Positions 1 through 8,774 of a DNA stretch of 52,175 bases are shown in pieces. The stretch is from NCBI GenBank assembly GCA_026985075.1, contig JALSQX010000037.1:1-52175 (forward strand), given 5' to 3'. Made by a program: the position numbers and the translations under genes. The notes beneath the pieces were generated by a model. That model saw nothing but the letters and a program-made list of their open reading frames with translations, had not been told where the DNA came from and ran no database searches. The DNA comes from Blastocatellia bacterium (GTDB lineage Bacteria > Acidobacteriota > Blastocatellia > HR10 > J050). Numbering within the stretch: position 1 is the first letter of the stretch; every line of letters begins with the position of its first letter.

Positions 1-2
1 CC

Positions 3-176
3 TCGGCGGCCAGCCTGGTGGGCCGCCTCACCCTGGAAGAGATGGAACGCACCATGATCGAACAGGCCCTGGAACAAACCGGCTGGAACCAAACCCGCGC
101 CGCCCACCTGCTCGGCATCTCGCGCGATTCGATTCGTTATAAAATGAGAAAGTATGGGATCGAGGAGAAGAAATGA
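3..176 (+). CDS. Sigma-54-dependent response regulator/transcription factor, C-terminal Fis-type HTH (5' partial)
   Basis: Only the last 57 codons are inside the window; the gene enters from the left edge and stops with TGA at 174-176. The visible peptide has the typical end of an NtrC-family activator: a short linker, then a helix beginning LTLEEMERTMIEQAL, the GWNQTRAAHLLGIS turn and the recognition helix SIRYKMRKYG, ending in EEKK. This is the Fis-like DNA-binding domain that places such activators on enhancer sites upstream of sigma-54 promoters. The receiver and AAA+ parts lie outside the window, so partner kinase and target genes cannot be named. It converges on pntB across a 113-bp gap in which I saw no clear terminator. 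Confidence 0.85.
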   Translation, partial: SAASLVGRLTLEEMERTMIEQALEQTGWNQTRAAHLLGISRDSIRYKMRKYGIEEKK

Positions 177-289
177 GCGGGCCGGCGCCCGCATCCAGGA
201 AACGCTCAGCGAGGAGAAGACGATGCCGACAACTCGCTTTCCAACGATGACGTCATCACCACGTTGATCCCCCGGTCAGATCACTCGCC

Positions 290-1657
290 TCATCCCTTCA
301 ATTCGTGGACGAGTTCGGTGAGTACTTTTTTGGCGTCGCCAAAGACCATCATCGTTTTGGGATCGTAGAACAGTTCATTGTCCACCCCAGCGAATCCCGG
401 TGAGAGGCTGCGCTTGATGATCATCACCGATCGCGCCTTATCGACGTTGAGGATGGGCATACCATAAAGTGGACTGTCCTTCTTGTATCGTGCCGCCGGA
501 TTGATGACGTCATTGGCCCCCACGACGAGAGCGACATCGGTGTTCTGGAAATCCTCGTTGATCTGATCCATATCGTAGATCATGTCATACGGCACGTTCG
601 CTTCGGCCAATAGAACGTTCATATGTCCGGGCATCCGACCGGCCACCGGATGAATAGCGTACCGAACGGTGGCCCCGCGCTCCATGAGAATGGTCGCCAG
701 CTCATGCAAGACGTGCTGAGCCTGGGCCACGGCCAATCCATATCCGGGAACGATGATGATGGACTGGGCGCTCTCCAACACCATGGCGGCATCTTCCGGC
801 GTATATTCGGTGACCGGTCGACGCTCGCCGGCCACGGCTCCCCCTCCGTCGGTGCCCACGGCCCCGAACAGGACGTTGGCCAGAGAGCGATTCATCGCCT
901 TGCACATGATCTCGGTGAGAATGAGTCCCGATGCGCCCACCAAAGCGCCACTCACAATGAGGACGCTGTTGGAGAGAACGAATCCCGTCGCCGCCGCCGC
1001 CATTCCCGAATAGGAATTCAGCAGCGAGATGACGACGGGCATATCGGCGCCACCGATGGGAATCACCGAGAGGATGCCGAGCATCGTGGACGCGACAACC
1101 ACGGCCAACAGGAAGGCGCCCTGGGGCGCGTCGAAGACGAACAATCCGCCCAATCCGAGCGCGACCAAGAGGAGAAATCCGTTCACGACATGATGAAGCG
1201 GAAGGACGATGGGAGCCCCGCGGATGATCCCCTGGAGTTTGGCGAACGCCACCAGACTGCCAAAGAACGTCACCGTTCCGATGAGCACGCTGAGCACCAT
1301 GGTGATGAGCACGTCCATCCCCGGCGGCCCGCTCAGGCGAACGTACTCGGCATACGCCACCAGAGCCGATGCCGCGCCACCGAATCCATTGAACAGCGCG
1401 ACCATTTGCGGCATGGCCGTCATTTGGACCGTTTTGGCCGCATAGACGCCGATCGCTCCCCCGATGATCAAGCCGATGATGATGTGGGTGAAATCGAGGA
1501 TCTGCTTATCGAACAGCGTGATCACAATGGCCAGCAACATGCCGAGCATGGCCAGCGCATTGCCCCGTCGAGCGGTGCGGGGAGAGCTGAGATTTTTCAG
1601 ACCGAAGATGAACAAGACCGCTGCCAACAGGTACACCAAATTGGTCACTGTGGACAT
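290..1657 (-). CDS. pntB: NAD(P) transhydrogenase subunit beta
   Basis: This is the membrane and NADP(H)-binding subunit of proton-translocating transhydrogenase, which moves hydride from NADH to NADP+ using the proton gradient. At 455 residues it has the usual family length. About the first 270 residues are a run of hydrophobic helices (starting TNLVYLLAAVLFIFGL). The C-terminal 180 residues form the NADP-binding domain III with the conserved IIIVPGYGLAVAQAQH stretch, GRMPGHMNVLLAEA and the VVGANDVINPAA loop. The ATG at 1657 has AAGGAG eight bases upstream. It is the last gene of a pntA1-pntA2-pntB unit, separated from pntA2 by about 170 bp. Function is well supported by family knowledge. 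Confidence 0.97.
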   Translation of the reverse strand: MSTVTNLVYLLAAVLFIFGLKNLSSPRTARRGNALAMLGMLLAIVITLFDKQILDFTHIIIGLIIGGAIGVYAAKTVQMTAMPQMVALFNGFGGAASALVAYAEYVRLSGPPGMDVLITMVLSVLIGTVTFFGSLVAFAKLQGIIRGAPIVLPLHHVVNGFLLLVALGLGGLFVFDAPQGAFLLAVVVASTMLGILSVIPIGGADMPVVISLLNSYSGMAAAATGFVLSNSVLIVSGALVGASGLILTEIMCKAMNRSLANVLFGAVGTDGGGAVAGERRPVTEYTPEDAAMVLESAQSIIIVPGYGLAVAQAQHVLHELATILMERGATVRYAIHPVAGRMPGHMNVLLAEANVPYDMIYDMDQINEDFQNTDVALVVGANDVINPAARYKKDSPLYGMPILNVDKARSVMIIKRSLSPGFAGVDNELFYDPKTMMVFGDAKKVLTELVHELKG

Positions 1658-1829
1658 CGATGATTCTCCTTCTGTAGGTTATTGATCTGTCGCTGGTTGG
1701 ATCTCTGCGATCGCCGCATGGGATTGTACGCCTGCCCCTCGGAGAGCGCCCATCGATCGCCGGGAACCCTACGAGGTCGGCCGACGGTGAGAGCCTCTCA
1801 CTGCCCTCCCTCCCTGGAGGCAGGGTCGA

Positions 1830-2132
1830 TCATGGTTGACTGGTCCCCTTCTTGGCTGGCTTGAACATCTCCAGCATCCGATCGGTCACCAGGAAACCGC
1901 CGACCACGTTAATCGTGGCACAAATCACGGCCAATGTGCCGAGGACGGTGCTCAAGCCGCTGTGCCCCGCGCCCGCGCTGATCAATGCCCCCACGATGGT
2001 AATCCCCGAGATGGCATTGGACCCGGACATCAACGGAGTATGAAGAAGCGGGGGGACTTTGGTGATGACCTCAAAACCGACGAAGATGGCGAGAACGAAG
2101 ATATAAATCGATACGATGATCGACGCCGTCAT
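1830..2132 (-). CDS. pntA2: NAD(P) transhydrogenase subunit alpha part 2 (membrane part)
   Basis: This 100-residue protein is the small membrane component that in many bacteria is split from the soluble alpha subunit. It shows three or four hydrophobic segments (SIIVSIYIFVLAIFVGFEVI near the start, then ISGITIVGALISAG, TLAVICATINVVGGFLVTD) and ends with a short basic tail. The IGG/NVVGGFLVTDRML ending is the characteristic C-terminus of PntAB. It starts six bases after the pntA1 stop, so the two are almost certainly translated from one message. A GGGAGG lies upstream of the ATG. Confidence 0.95.
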   Translation of the reverse strand: MTASIIVSIYIFVLAIFVGFEVITKVPPLLHTPLMSGSNAISGITIVGALISAGAGHSGLSTVLGTLAVICATINVVGGFLVTDRMLEMFKPAKKGTSQP

Positions 2133-2138
2133 GGCGAT

Positions 2139-3299
2139 CTATCCTCCCGTTCGCACTTTCATGGCATTCTTCACCATGTCGTTGATGATTTCCCCATCAT
2201 GCGTCACACACGCTTCACGGGTGATCTCGTCCTGAAAATCGAGTGACTTCTCCGGCGAGGGGAACAGATGCCGGAAGAGATTGACGACATTCTTGGCGTA
2301 CATCTGACTGGCGTGGACCGGTATGGCCGCGGCCAGATTCACCGGGCCAAAGATGGTCACACCCCGGTGTTGGACGATCTCATTCGGCTTGGTCAGGGCA
2401 CAATTCCCCCCTTGTTCGGCGGCGAGATCGACGATGATCGAGCCCGGGCGCAACAGGTTCACCATCTCTTCGGTGATCAACACGGGGGCGCGCTTGCCGA
2501 ATACCTGCGCCGTGGTGATGATCACATCCACTTTGGGCAATCGCTGGCCGATGACCTCGCGCTCTTTCTGGAGAAAGGCTTCGGATTGCTCCTTGGCGTA
2601 GCCACCGGCCGTCTCGACATCCTCGGGCACTTCCATCTCGATGAACTGAGCCCCGAGACTCTGCACCTGCTCTTTGACCGCCGGGCGAGGATCAAACGCT
2701 TCGACCTTCGCGCCGAGCCGCTTGGCCGTGGCGATGGCCTGCAGGCCAGCGACGCCCGCACCGAGCACGAGCACGGTTGCCGGAGGAATGGTTCCCGCCG
2801 CCGTCATCAGCAGGGGGAGGAACTTCCCCAGATGATCGGCCGCCATGAGCACCGCCTTATACCCCGTGACCGTGGCCATCGAACTCAACGCATCCATACT
2901 CTGGGCGCGCGTGATCCGCGGAATCAGCTCCATGGCGAAGGCACTGATCTTCTTCTCCAGAAGTCTCACAATCGTCTCAGTGCGAGACAATGGAGCGAGA
3001 AACCCGATGAGGACGGATCCCTCTCGCAACAGATCGACTTCCGGCCGATCGGCCTTCGGATGCCAGTCGAGAGGGCGAACTTTGAAGATCACATCGGCCC
3101 GTTGATAGAGCTCGACGACGTCATCGATCAACGTGGCACCCGCCGCTTCATACTCGGCGTCGGAAAACGAGGCGCGAACTCCTGCGCCGGTTTCTACCAT
3201 AACCTCATGTTCCAACTTCGTCAGGGTGGGGACCAGAGAAGGGACCAACGCTACCCGCGTTTCTCCCTCCACCACCTCTTTCGGTATTCCGATTTTCAC
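2139..3299 (-). CDS. pntA1: NAD(P) transhydrogenase subunit alpha part 1 (NAD(H)-binding)
   Basis: The soluble NAD(H)-binding domain I of proton-translocating transhydrogenase, related to alanine dehydrogenase. The 386-residue protein begins MKIGIPKEVVEGETRVALVP, the family's hallmark start, and carries the Rossmann glycine motif VLVLGAGVAGLQAIATAKRLGA and the segment ALTKPNEIVQHRGVTI. Translation starts at a GTG with GGGAGG six bases upstream. It is the promoter-proximal gene of the pnt unit. With PntA2 and PntB it supplies NADPH for biosynthesis and redox defence. No truncation or missing motif was seen. Confidence 0.97.
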   Translation of the reverse strand: MKIGIPKEVVEGETRVALVPSLVPTLTKLEHEVMVETGAGVRASFSDAEYEAAGATLIDDVVELYQRADVIFKVRPLDWHPKADRPEVDLLREGSVLIGFLAPLSRTETIVRLLEKKISAFAMELIPRITRAQSMDALSSMATVTGYKAVLMAADHLGKFLPLLMTAAGTIPPATVLVLGAGVAGLQAIATAKRLGAKVEAFDPRPAVKEQVQSLGAQFIEMEVPEDVETAGGYAKEQSEAFLQKEREVIGQRLPKVDVIITTAQVFGKRAPVLITEEMVNLLRPGSIIVDLAAEQGGNCALTKPNEIVQHRGVTIFGPVNLAAAIPVHASQMYAKNVVNLFRHLFPSPEKSLDFQDEITREACVTHDGEIINDMVKNAMKVRTGG

Positions 3300-3689
3300 C
3301 TCACACCTCCCGGGTTATTCACTGCACTCACATGACGTGCGGTCGCCAGACAGGCAATCGCTTTCGATCGTGCGTCGCACTCCTTGAGAAGTTAGAGAAA
3401 AATTTAAAACATTATGCTCCGAAATGCCAGACCGAATTGCTTTTTTCCGTCGAGATTCCATCCAGATCATGTTCGACCCCGCCCGGTCGGAGATCGCGCA
3501 GATGGGATGCGGTGGTGACCCACTGGCCCCCCCATCGCCATCATAACCGGAACGGTCGCACGCGTCGTCCCTCGATCTCCGGCCGGGATGACATCCCACC
3601 GACACCGTCCCCTCCCACCGATCCAGGTACTATTCGCCCCGATCTTCCGGATCATGTGGCCCTCCCGTCCCCGCCACATCGGTCTCCCG
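3300..3689. other. Intergenic region between the pnt unit and the glycosyltransferase pair
   Basis: These 390 bases contain no convincing coding region; the reading frames that cross it have no family motif and no ribosome-binding site. It must carry the promoter of pntA1 (minus strand). An AT-rich patch at about 3390-3450 is the only compositional feature that stands out, and the pntA1 Shine-Dalgarno GGGAGG sits just before 3300. I could not define -35/-10 boxes with confidence. Confidence 0.5.
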
Positions 3690-4835
3690 CTAGGGCACTG
3701 TGGTGCGCATCGATCGCCGTTGTGGTTCGGGCATGGGCCAGGCCAATGCTTGAGCAAAGAGTTGCTCGTACTGATCGGTGACCCTCTCCCAGTCATAGTG
3801 GACCTTGACGCGGGCCACGGCCTTCTGTCGATAAAATCCGAGCAAGCGCGGCTCATCGATGAGGTGCTGAAGGACGGCCTGCAACTCCTCGGCATTTCGA
3901 TAATAGAGACCGGCGTCGCCCACCACTTCGCGATTCTCCGGCGTCTCCAGCGCCACGACGCAATTGCCGAAGCCCATCGCTTCGATCAAAGCCGGATGCG
4001 TTCCGCCCACTTCGGTGGCATGCACGTAACAGTAGGCATGCTGCTGAAGGATGCGATAGGCCTCTCCGAACACGAATCCGGTGAAAAGGATCCTCGCATC
4101 GCGCGTGCGCCGCAGACGACGAATGTAAGCCTTCGCGTAGGGGGCATCTCCTACAATGACCAGTTTCTTGGTCGTCCGCACGCGCTCGAAAGCCTCAATG
4201 ACGAGATGGGCATTATTCTCTGGCTCTAATCGACTGACATAGAGGATGTATTGTTCGGGGAGCAGCCCGAAGGCCCGCAGTGCTTCGGGTCGGAAGCGCC
4301 GTTCGATCTCCGCGCCGTAGGCGATCATCGCCGAATCTCGGCCGTAGTGTTGTCGATAATATCGCTGGATGACGCGAGCATCGGTGACCAGAAGATGGGG
4401 CCGCCTGGCCGCCCACCATTCGGCCAGTCGATAATAGGCGCGGCCGAGCCAGTTCCATTTCTTGCGTCGGTGTTCGAGCCCATCCACGTTCAAAATCGTC
4501 TTTTTCCCCGAGAGCCGAACGATCTCGGCGGCCAGCACATTGGCCGCATTGCACAATAACACGACATCATAAGATCGAAAACAGGCGTGGATGGCGGCCA
4601 GCAGGGTGTGGACAATGGTATCCAGATATTTATGCTTGATGGTGGGCAAAACGACCAGCTCCACGCCCTTATAGACGCGGTGGGGAACGGACACATGATG
4701 GCGGCGGCCATAGACGGTCACGCGGTGGCCGCGCTCAACCAGACGCGTGCTCAACTGTTCGGCAAACGTCTCGAATCCTCCATAGTTCGCCGGGATGCCC
4801 CGTATGCCCATAATGGCAATTTTCATCGGTCTCAT
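3690..4835 (-). CDS. GT4-family glycosyltransferase with DUF1972-type N-terminus
   Basis: A 381-residue cytoplasmic or membrane-associated retaining glycosyltransferase of the GT-B fold. The N-terminus MKIAIMGIRGIPANYGGFET is typical of the DUF1972 group used in exopolysaccharide and O-antigen building (rhamnosyl-, galactosyl-type enzymes). The C-terminal half has the nucleotide-sugar side: YILYVSRLEPENNAHLVIEA, LVIVGDAP, and GGTHPALIEAMGFGNCVVAL, the acceptor E-x7-type region. The start was set at 4835 because this ATG overlaps the stop of the upstream glycosyltransferase as ATGA, which indicates coupled translation. The longer frame to 4961 reads through the neighbour's coding region. Sugar and acceptor cannot be told from sequence. 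Confidence 0.88.
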   Translation of the reverse strand: MRPMKIAIMGIRGIPANYGGFETFAEQLSTRLVERGHRVTVYGRRHHVSVPHRVYKGVELVVLPTIKHKYLDTIVHTLLAAIHACFRSYDVVLLCNAANVLAAEIVRLSGKKTILNVDGLEHRRKKWNWLGRAYYRLAEWWAARRPHLLVTDARVIQRYYRQHYGRDSAMIAYGAEIERRFRPEALRAFGLLPEQYILYVSRLEPENNAHLVIEAFERVRTTKKLVIVGDAPYAKAYIRRLRRTRDARILFTGFVFGEAYRILQQHAYCYVHATEVGGTHPALIEAMGFGNCVVALETPENREVVGDAGLYYRNAEELQAVLQHLIDEPRLLGFYRQKAVARVKVHYDWERVTDQYEQLFAQALAWPMPEPQRRSMRTTVP

Positions 4836-5974
4836 CGCCTCGCTACCTCGACGGACGCGCCCGCGCCCACTTCTCGATAGACGGCCAAGGTCAACTCTGC
4901 CGTCCGACGCCACGAGAACCGGGCCGCCCGACGCACACTGCGCTCCGCCAGCTCGCCCCACAATTGACGATCTTCAACCACGCGGAGAATCGTCCGGACC
5001 CAGGCGTCCTCATCATACGGGTCGACCATCAGGCCGGCCTCCCCGACGACTTCTGGTAACGACGAACTATTACTGGTGATCACCGGCGTCCCACAGGCCA
5101 TCGCCTCCAGGACGGGGAGACCAAAGCCTTCGAAGATGGACGGGTACAAGAACACCGTCGCCCCACTATAGAGAGCGGGCAAGTCGTCCTCGGGAACGTA
5201 CCCGGTGAACACCACATCCTCAGCATACCGGGATCGGTGCGCCTCGTGCAGGATGTTCCGGTGTAACCAGGCCCGTTTCCCGACGATGACGAGCTGATGA
5301 CGAAAATCCTCGACCATCTCCCGCAATTGCGAGTAGGCCTTGATGAGTCGAGCCAGGTTCTTTCGCGGTTGAAGATTTCCCACGCTCAACAGGTACGGTC
5401 GTTCAATCCCGTACTTTCTCCTCACGGCCTGAAGGCGTCCCATATCCCGAGTGGGCTTGAATTCCGGTCCCACGCCGTTGGGCGTGACCACGACTTTTTC
5501 CGGCGGTAACCGATAGGTGTTGATGATATCCCGCCGCGAGTATTCGGAGACGGTCAACACTTTGGCGGCCCGGCGCGCCGTGTGAGGAATGGTTCGCCGG
5601 AAGAAAAATCGTTCTCGCGGCGTGAAAAATTGGGGGAAGTGCTCAAACGAAAGATCGTGAATCGTCACCACGATCGGCTTGTGACAGAACGGGGGCGCCG
5701 TATATTGCACGTGAATGAGATCAACGCCCGCCCGATACATGGCCAGGGGAAAACTGACCGGAATCCGGGCATAGGGCGTGTGCGGTCGGATGAGCTGAAC
5801 GCGGACATTGGGGAAACGCCCTTCCCACTGACGGGCGACCTCGGGGCGAGTGAAAAAGAGAACGTATTCGTTGAAGCGATCGATCTCGGCCAGGGCGAGA
5901 ATGAGATTTTTAATGTAGGTCTCGTTCCCTGTCGATTGGCTTCCGATGGCGTGAGCGTCGATTCCGATTCGCAT
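4832..5974 (-). CDS. GT4-family glycosyltransferase
   Basis: A 380-residue GT-B enzyme. It begins MRIGIDAHAIGSQSTGNETY (donor/acceptor loop of GT4), then VTIHDLSFEHFPQFF, TVSEYSRRDI, PNGVGPEFKP, LLSVGNLQPRKNLARLI and the diagnostic PSIFEGFGLPVLEAMACGTP containing the E-x7-E motif. This family transfers sugars from nucleotide- or lipid-linked donors in capsule, LPS or exopolysaccharide assembly. Its stop overlaps the start of the next glycosyltransferase (ATGA at 4832-4835), so the two probably act in successive steps of one glycan. No polymerase, flippase or other glycan gene is beside them. Confidence 0.92.
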   Translation of the reverse strand: MRIGIDAHAIGSQSTGNETYIKNLILALAEIDRFNEYVLFFTRPEVARQWEGRFPNVRVQLIRPHTPYARIPVSFPLAMYRAGVDLIHVQYTAPPFCHKPIVVTIHDLSFEHFPQFFTPRERFFFRRTIPHTARRAAKVLTVSEYSRRDIINTYRLPPEKVVVTPNGVGPEFKPTRDMGRLQAVRRKYGIERPYLLSVGNLQPRKNLARLIKAYSQLREMVEDFRHQLVIVGKRAWLHRNILHEAHRSRYAEDVVFTGYVPEDDLPALYSGATVFLYPSIFEGFGLPVLEAMACGTPVITSNSSSLPEVVGEAGLMVDPYDEDAWVRTILRVVEDRQLWGELAERSVRRAARFSWRRTAELTLAVYREVGAGASVEVARR

Positions 5975-6133
5975 CGTCGGGGGAAAATATTACGGACTCC
6001 CGACGAAAAAAACAACCTCAGGATGCGCCACAGCAACGGAAAGACCCCCGTCGCCCTGGCCGACGAGCACTACGCCGGGGCGTCGGTCACCGTCAGCGGC
6101 CACAGGTCGATGATCGGGCCGCGCCTCGTGGAT

Positions 6134-6340
6134 TCAGGCGGTTTTGCGCTCTTCCGAGCTGAGCGCTCGATAGATGAAGTAAATCACAAAGGCCACGATT
6201 CCCACCGCCAGCGCCACGTAGACCAGGCTGACGACGAGACCGAAGACGAGACCAAGAATCCAGAGCGCGATCTTGATGATCACATATCCGGCAATGATGC
6301 CGATGATGATCTTGAGCAATTTCATCATCTTTCCCTCCAT
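6134..6340 (-). CDS. Small hydrophobic membrane protein
   Basis: A 68-residue protein made almost entirely of two adjoining hydrophobic helices (KLLKIIIGIIAGYVIIKIAL, LGLVFGLVVSLVYVALAVGI and VAFVIYFIYRAL) with a charged C-terminal tail SSEERKTA. I do not recognise a family with a known function. I placed the start at the ATG at 6340, which has GAGGAG five bases upstream; an ATG pair at 6325-6328 with GGAGGG before it is the alternative. It follows the zinc-ribbon membrane protein by 62 bp and is probably the last gene of the sigma/anti-sigma operon, which suggests a role in the same envelope response. Confidence 0.7.
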   Translation of the reverse strand: MEGKMMKLLKIIIGIIAGYVIIKIALWILGLVFGLVVSLVYVALAVGIVAFVIYFIYRALSSEERKTA

Positions 6341-6402
6341 GGGAGCTCCTCGATGACGCGAAGCGCCGACTCCACTCGCTGAAGCCCACCGCTGGCCCTC
6401 TT

Positions 6403-7173
6403 TCACCCCTTCCCTCCGACGGGGTGATCCGATGGGGAATCTGGTTCGCTCGACTCTCCCGCGCCGGGCAACCGGCCGGTGGGCGGCGAAAAGAGCGATG
6501 GCGTCACAAGACGAAAATCAACCGAGAGAGGCTCCGAAGGCTCCTCCCTCTGCGAAGCCCGCCATTGTCTGACGATGAGATAGATGCCCCCGGCAATGAG
6601 CAGCACCGGCCACAAGCGGATCAATCGAATGGGGGTACTGAAGAACTGAAACACATCAGTGAGCAAGAAGATGAGGCCCAGTGCAATGAGCAGGCCCGCC
6701 CAGGTTCGAACATGTTCTTGAAGGAAACGCCGGAGCCGGAGGTCCTCGTGAGCCGGATCGCTTCCGGCTCGAACGGCGCGCGCCGTCCGAACGGCATCAA
6801 TGATCGAGTAGAGGTAGAAGACGCCGCCGCCCACGCCCAGGAAAGCCAATCCGGTCACTTCGGCCAGCTCCCACAGGCCGACGATGACGATGAAGTACAC
6901 GAACGCCTTCGTATGCTGACGATTGTAGGCCGCGCCCAGTCCCGGCACCAACGCCGCCAGGAGGGCCAGGGCGGGCACCGGCTTCCACCCTATCGACGTC
7001 TCCCGACCGGCTCGGCTCGCCGACCGGAGCAGTTCCACGCCACGCACAATACAATCCTGACAGTAGGCGAATCCTTTGATCCGATGATCGCACCGGGGAC
7101 AGAGTGGCCGGCCACAGGCCGAACACTGGATCATGGCTCGATGGGCCGGATGGTAGAAACATTTCATCATCAT
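6403..7173 (-). CDS. B-box-type zinc-ribbon membrane protein with DUF5668-like C-terminus
   Basis: A 256-residue protein. Residues 5-41 hold a cysteine/histidine-rich zinc-binding domain (CFYHP, QCSACGRPLCPRC, YCQDC), as in the B-box proteins found beside bacterial ECF sigma operons. Several transmembrane segments follow (PALALLAALVPGLGAAYN, FVYFIVIVGLWELAEV). A C-terminal helix pair, LIALGLIFLLTDVFQFF and LWPVLLIAGGIYLIVRQW, matches the DUF5668/LiaF-like pattern. I chose the ATG at 7173 because GGTGGAG precedes it and the longer frame would overlap the anti-sigma gene. It lies 22 bp downstream of that gene. A cytoplasmic zinc domain tied to the membrane suggests a sensing or anchoring role; the actual function is unknown. 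Confidence 0.8.
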   Translation of the reverse strand: MMMKCFYHPAHRAMIQCSACGRPLCPRCDHRIKGFAYCQDCIVRGVELLRSASRAGRETSIGWKPVPALALLAALVPGLGAAYNRQHTKAFVYFIVIVGLWELAEVTGLAFLGVGGGVFYLYSIIDAVRTARAVRAGSDPAHEDLRLRRFLQEHVRTWAGLLIALGLIFLLTDVFQFFSTPIRLIRLWPVLLIAGGIYLIVRQWRASQREEPSEPLSVDFRLVTPSLFSPPTGRLPGAGESSEPDSPSDHPVGGKG

Positions 7174-7195
7174 CGCTCCACCTGCTGAACAGAGC

Positions 7196-8113
7196 TCATT
7201 GGGGCGCCCGGCGGCTCGCGGGACTCCCGCGGCGCGTCTGGAGCTCGGCATCTCGATGTCGAGGTGATCGCCCTCTCTTCTTCTCTGGCCCGGAGAGCGC
7301 TCCGGAGGAGGGCTGCCGACTTCGGTCGGCCGAACCGACGAGCAGATTTGCGCCGAGCTGGAGGACGCCGTTCAACCGCGACGCCATGCCACGCAACTCC
7401 GAAACGATCACTCGCTCTTCCAGCGCGCCGGAGCGCGAATGGGCGACCACCCGCTCGATCTTGAGCCGGGCTTGTCTGTAAATTCCGCGCAAGGTCATGT
7501 CGTCGGAGACCTCAACCAGGAGGAATCCCACCGTGGCCAGGGAGAGAAGGACCGCCGTCACGCCCTCCGGCGTCACTATGAGGCCGATGGTTCGCGCGAT
7601 CTTCGCTCTCCGCTCTCGCCACCATCGACGAACGATGGCTCTCCATTTTCGGTGAGCCGGTATCCGCTCAATGCCCACCGTCGCCCTCATGATACGCCGC
7701 TGAAGATCTTCGGGCACAGGCACGGCTCTCGCTTCATGGCACAACTGGCGCGCCAGCCGAATACTGGTGAGGAGCCGCTGACACCGAGGGCAGGCCTGAA
7801 AGTGCTCTTCGAAGACGTGATAATCGCCAGCCGGAATGTAGCCCTCAAAATAATCCAGAATCAACTCGTCAAAGACGGCACAACTCATCATCGAGCCCGC
7901 TGGCGTCGCTCGAAGGATGCGGCTCACCAGATCGTCGGGCGGTTCGACGAGGGCCGCCCGGCGGCAGGCCGCCATCGTCGCCCGGACATCGGCGAGCAAC
8001 CGGCGACAAGCTGCGCAGGTCATCAGGTGTTCGGCACTCCGGGCACGGGCAGGCAATGTCAGTGTGCCATCCGCGTACTCGCCAACGATGTCCTGGAACT
8101 GCTCACAATTCAT
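7196..8113 (-). CDS. Anti-sigma factor with two zinc-finger (zf-HC2/ZAS) domains
   Basis: A 305-residue protein that probably holds the upstream ECF sigma factor inactive. It has two copies of the zinc-binding anti-sigma domain: one with HLMTCAACRRLLADV around residue 29-43 and one with HVFEEHFQACPRCQRLL around 100-115, each with the H-x3-C-x2-C arrangement. A transmembrane helix (VTAVLLSLATVGFLLVEV) near residue 195-215 splits the cytoplasmic part from a C-terminal region that would face the periplasm. It starts 4 bp after the sigma factor stop, the standard sigma/anti-sigma order. The duplication of the ZAS domain is less common; it could allow binding of two sigma factors or tighter control (inference). 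The last ~35 residues are low-complexity and basic. Confidence 0.87.
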   Translation of the reverse strand: MNCEQFQDIVGEYADGTLTLPARARSAEHLMTCAACRRLLADVRATMAACRRAALVEPPDDLVSRILRATPAGSMMSCAVFDELILDYFEGYIPAGDYHVFEEHFQACPRCQRLLTSIRLARQLCHEARAVPVPEDLQRRIMRATVGIERIPAHRKWRAIVRRWWRERRAKIARTIGLIVTPEGVTAVLLSLATVGFLLVEVSDDMTLRGIYRQARLKIERVVAHSRSGALEERVIVSELRGMASRLNGVLQLGANLLVGSADRSRQPSSGALSGPEKKRGRSPRHRDAELQTRRGSPASRRAPQ

Positions 8114-8117
8114 CTCA

Positions 8118-8720
8118 TCAAATCACCTTCATGCGACGTAAGATCTTGGCCAACTCGATGCGTCCCCGGTTGATGCGAGATTTGACCGTTCCTTCCGGGA
8201 TCTTCAACAAGTCTACGATCTCCTGGTAGGAAAGTTCCTCCAGATCCCGCAAGATGATGCAGGTTCGGAGTTCCGGAGAGAGCTTGTCGATCGCCGCCTG
8301 GATTTGCTCGCTCAGTTCGCGACGCTCCACCAGACGTTGAGGGCTCTCGGTGCGACTTTTCAAGTGGTAGGCGTGAGCCTCCAGCGTGTCGCTCGCCTCG
8401 GTTGGCGTGCGGCCCCGCTTCCGCCAATCGTCGATGATGAGGTTTCTGGCCACCCGCATGAGCCAATTGGACAAACTCCCCGCCTGAGGATCGTACTGAT
8501 CCAGCGTGCGGTATATGCGCAAGAAAACCTCCTGGGTTAAATCCTCGGCGGCCTCGTGGGTGCCGACGAACCGGTAGGCGAGACTGTAGATCCGCCGGGA
8601 ATACTGCTTGACGATCTCTTCCCAGGCCGCCTCATCCCCGGCCAGGCATTGTCGGACCAATTGGGCATCCTCGTTGGACAATGCAACTTTTGCTCCCACT
8701 GGCTCTTCTCTCTGTACCAA
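8118..8720 (-). CDS. RNA polymerase ECF-type sigma-70 family factor (RpoE-like)
   Basis: A 200-residue sigma factor with regions 2 and 4 only. Region 2 includes YSLAYRFVGTHEAAEDLTQE and VFLRIYRTLDQYDP followed by NWLMRVARNLIIDDWRKR, the -10 recognition part. Region 4 includes LSPELRTCIILRDLEELSYQ and LKIPEGTVKSRINRGR, which reads the -35 box. The start is uncertain: the frame opens at TTG 8720 without a good ribosome-binding site. A TTG at 8681 has GGGAG upstream and would give a protein beginning about SNEDAQLV. It heads a four-gene operon with its anti-sigma factor, a zinc-ribbon membrane protein and a small membrane protein, so an envelope or oxidative stress role is likely. Confidence 0.93.
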   Translation of the reverse strand: MVQREEPVGAKVALSNEDAQLVRQCLAGDEAAWEEIVKQYSRRIYSLAYRFVGTHEAAEDLTQEVFLRIYRTLDQYDPQAGSLSNWLMRVARNLIIDDWRKRGRTPTEASDTLEAHAYHLKSRTESPQRLVERRELSEQIQAAIDKLSPELRTCIILRDLEELSYQEIVDLLKIPEGTVKSRINRGRIELAKILRRMKVI

Positions 8721-8750
8721 TTATCATGTGTTGATGCTCAATTTGCAAAA

Positions 8751-8774
8751 CGAAAACGGGGAGAGAGAAGTTCC
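8751..8774 (-). promoter_or_regulatory. Candidate ECF-type promoter for the sigma factor operon
   Basis: On the minus strand the sequence GGAACTT (8774-8768) is followed after 16 bases by a T-rich GTTTTG element just ahead of the sigma gene. GGAAC-type -35 boxes are typical of ECF sigma factors, so this could be an autoregulated promoter. The -10 element is poor, so confidence is low. Confidence 0.28.

Noticed and set aside
6700-6730. GGTTCGAA-like sequence as a tRNA T-arm
   Set aside because: It lies within the coding region of the zinc-ribbon membrane protein and no acceptor or anticodon stem can be drawn around it.
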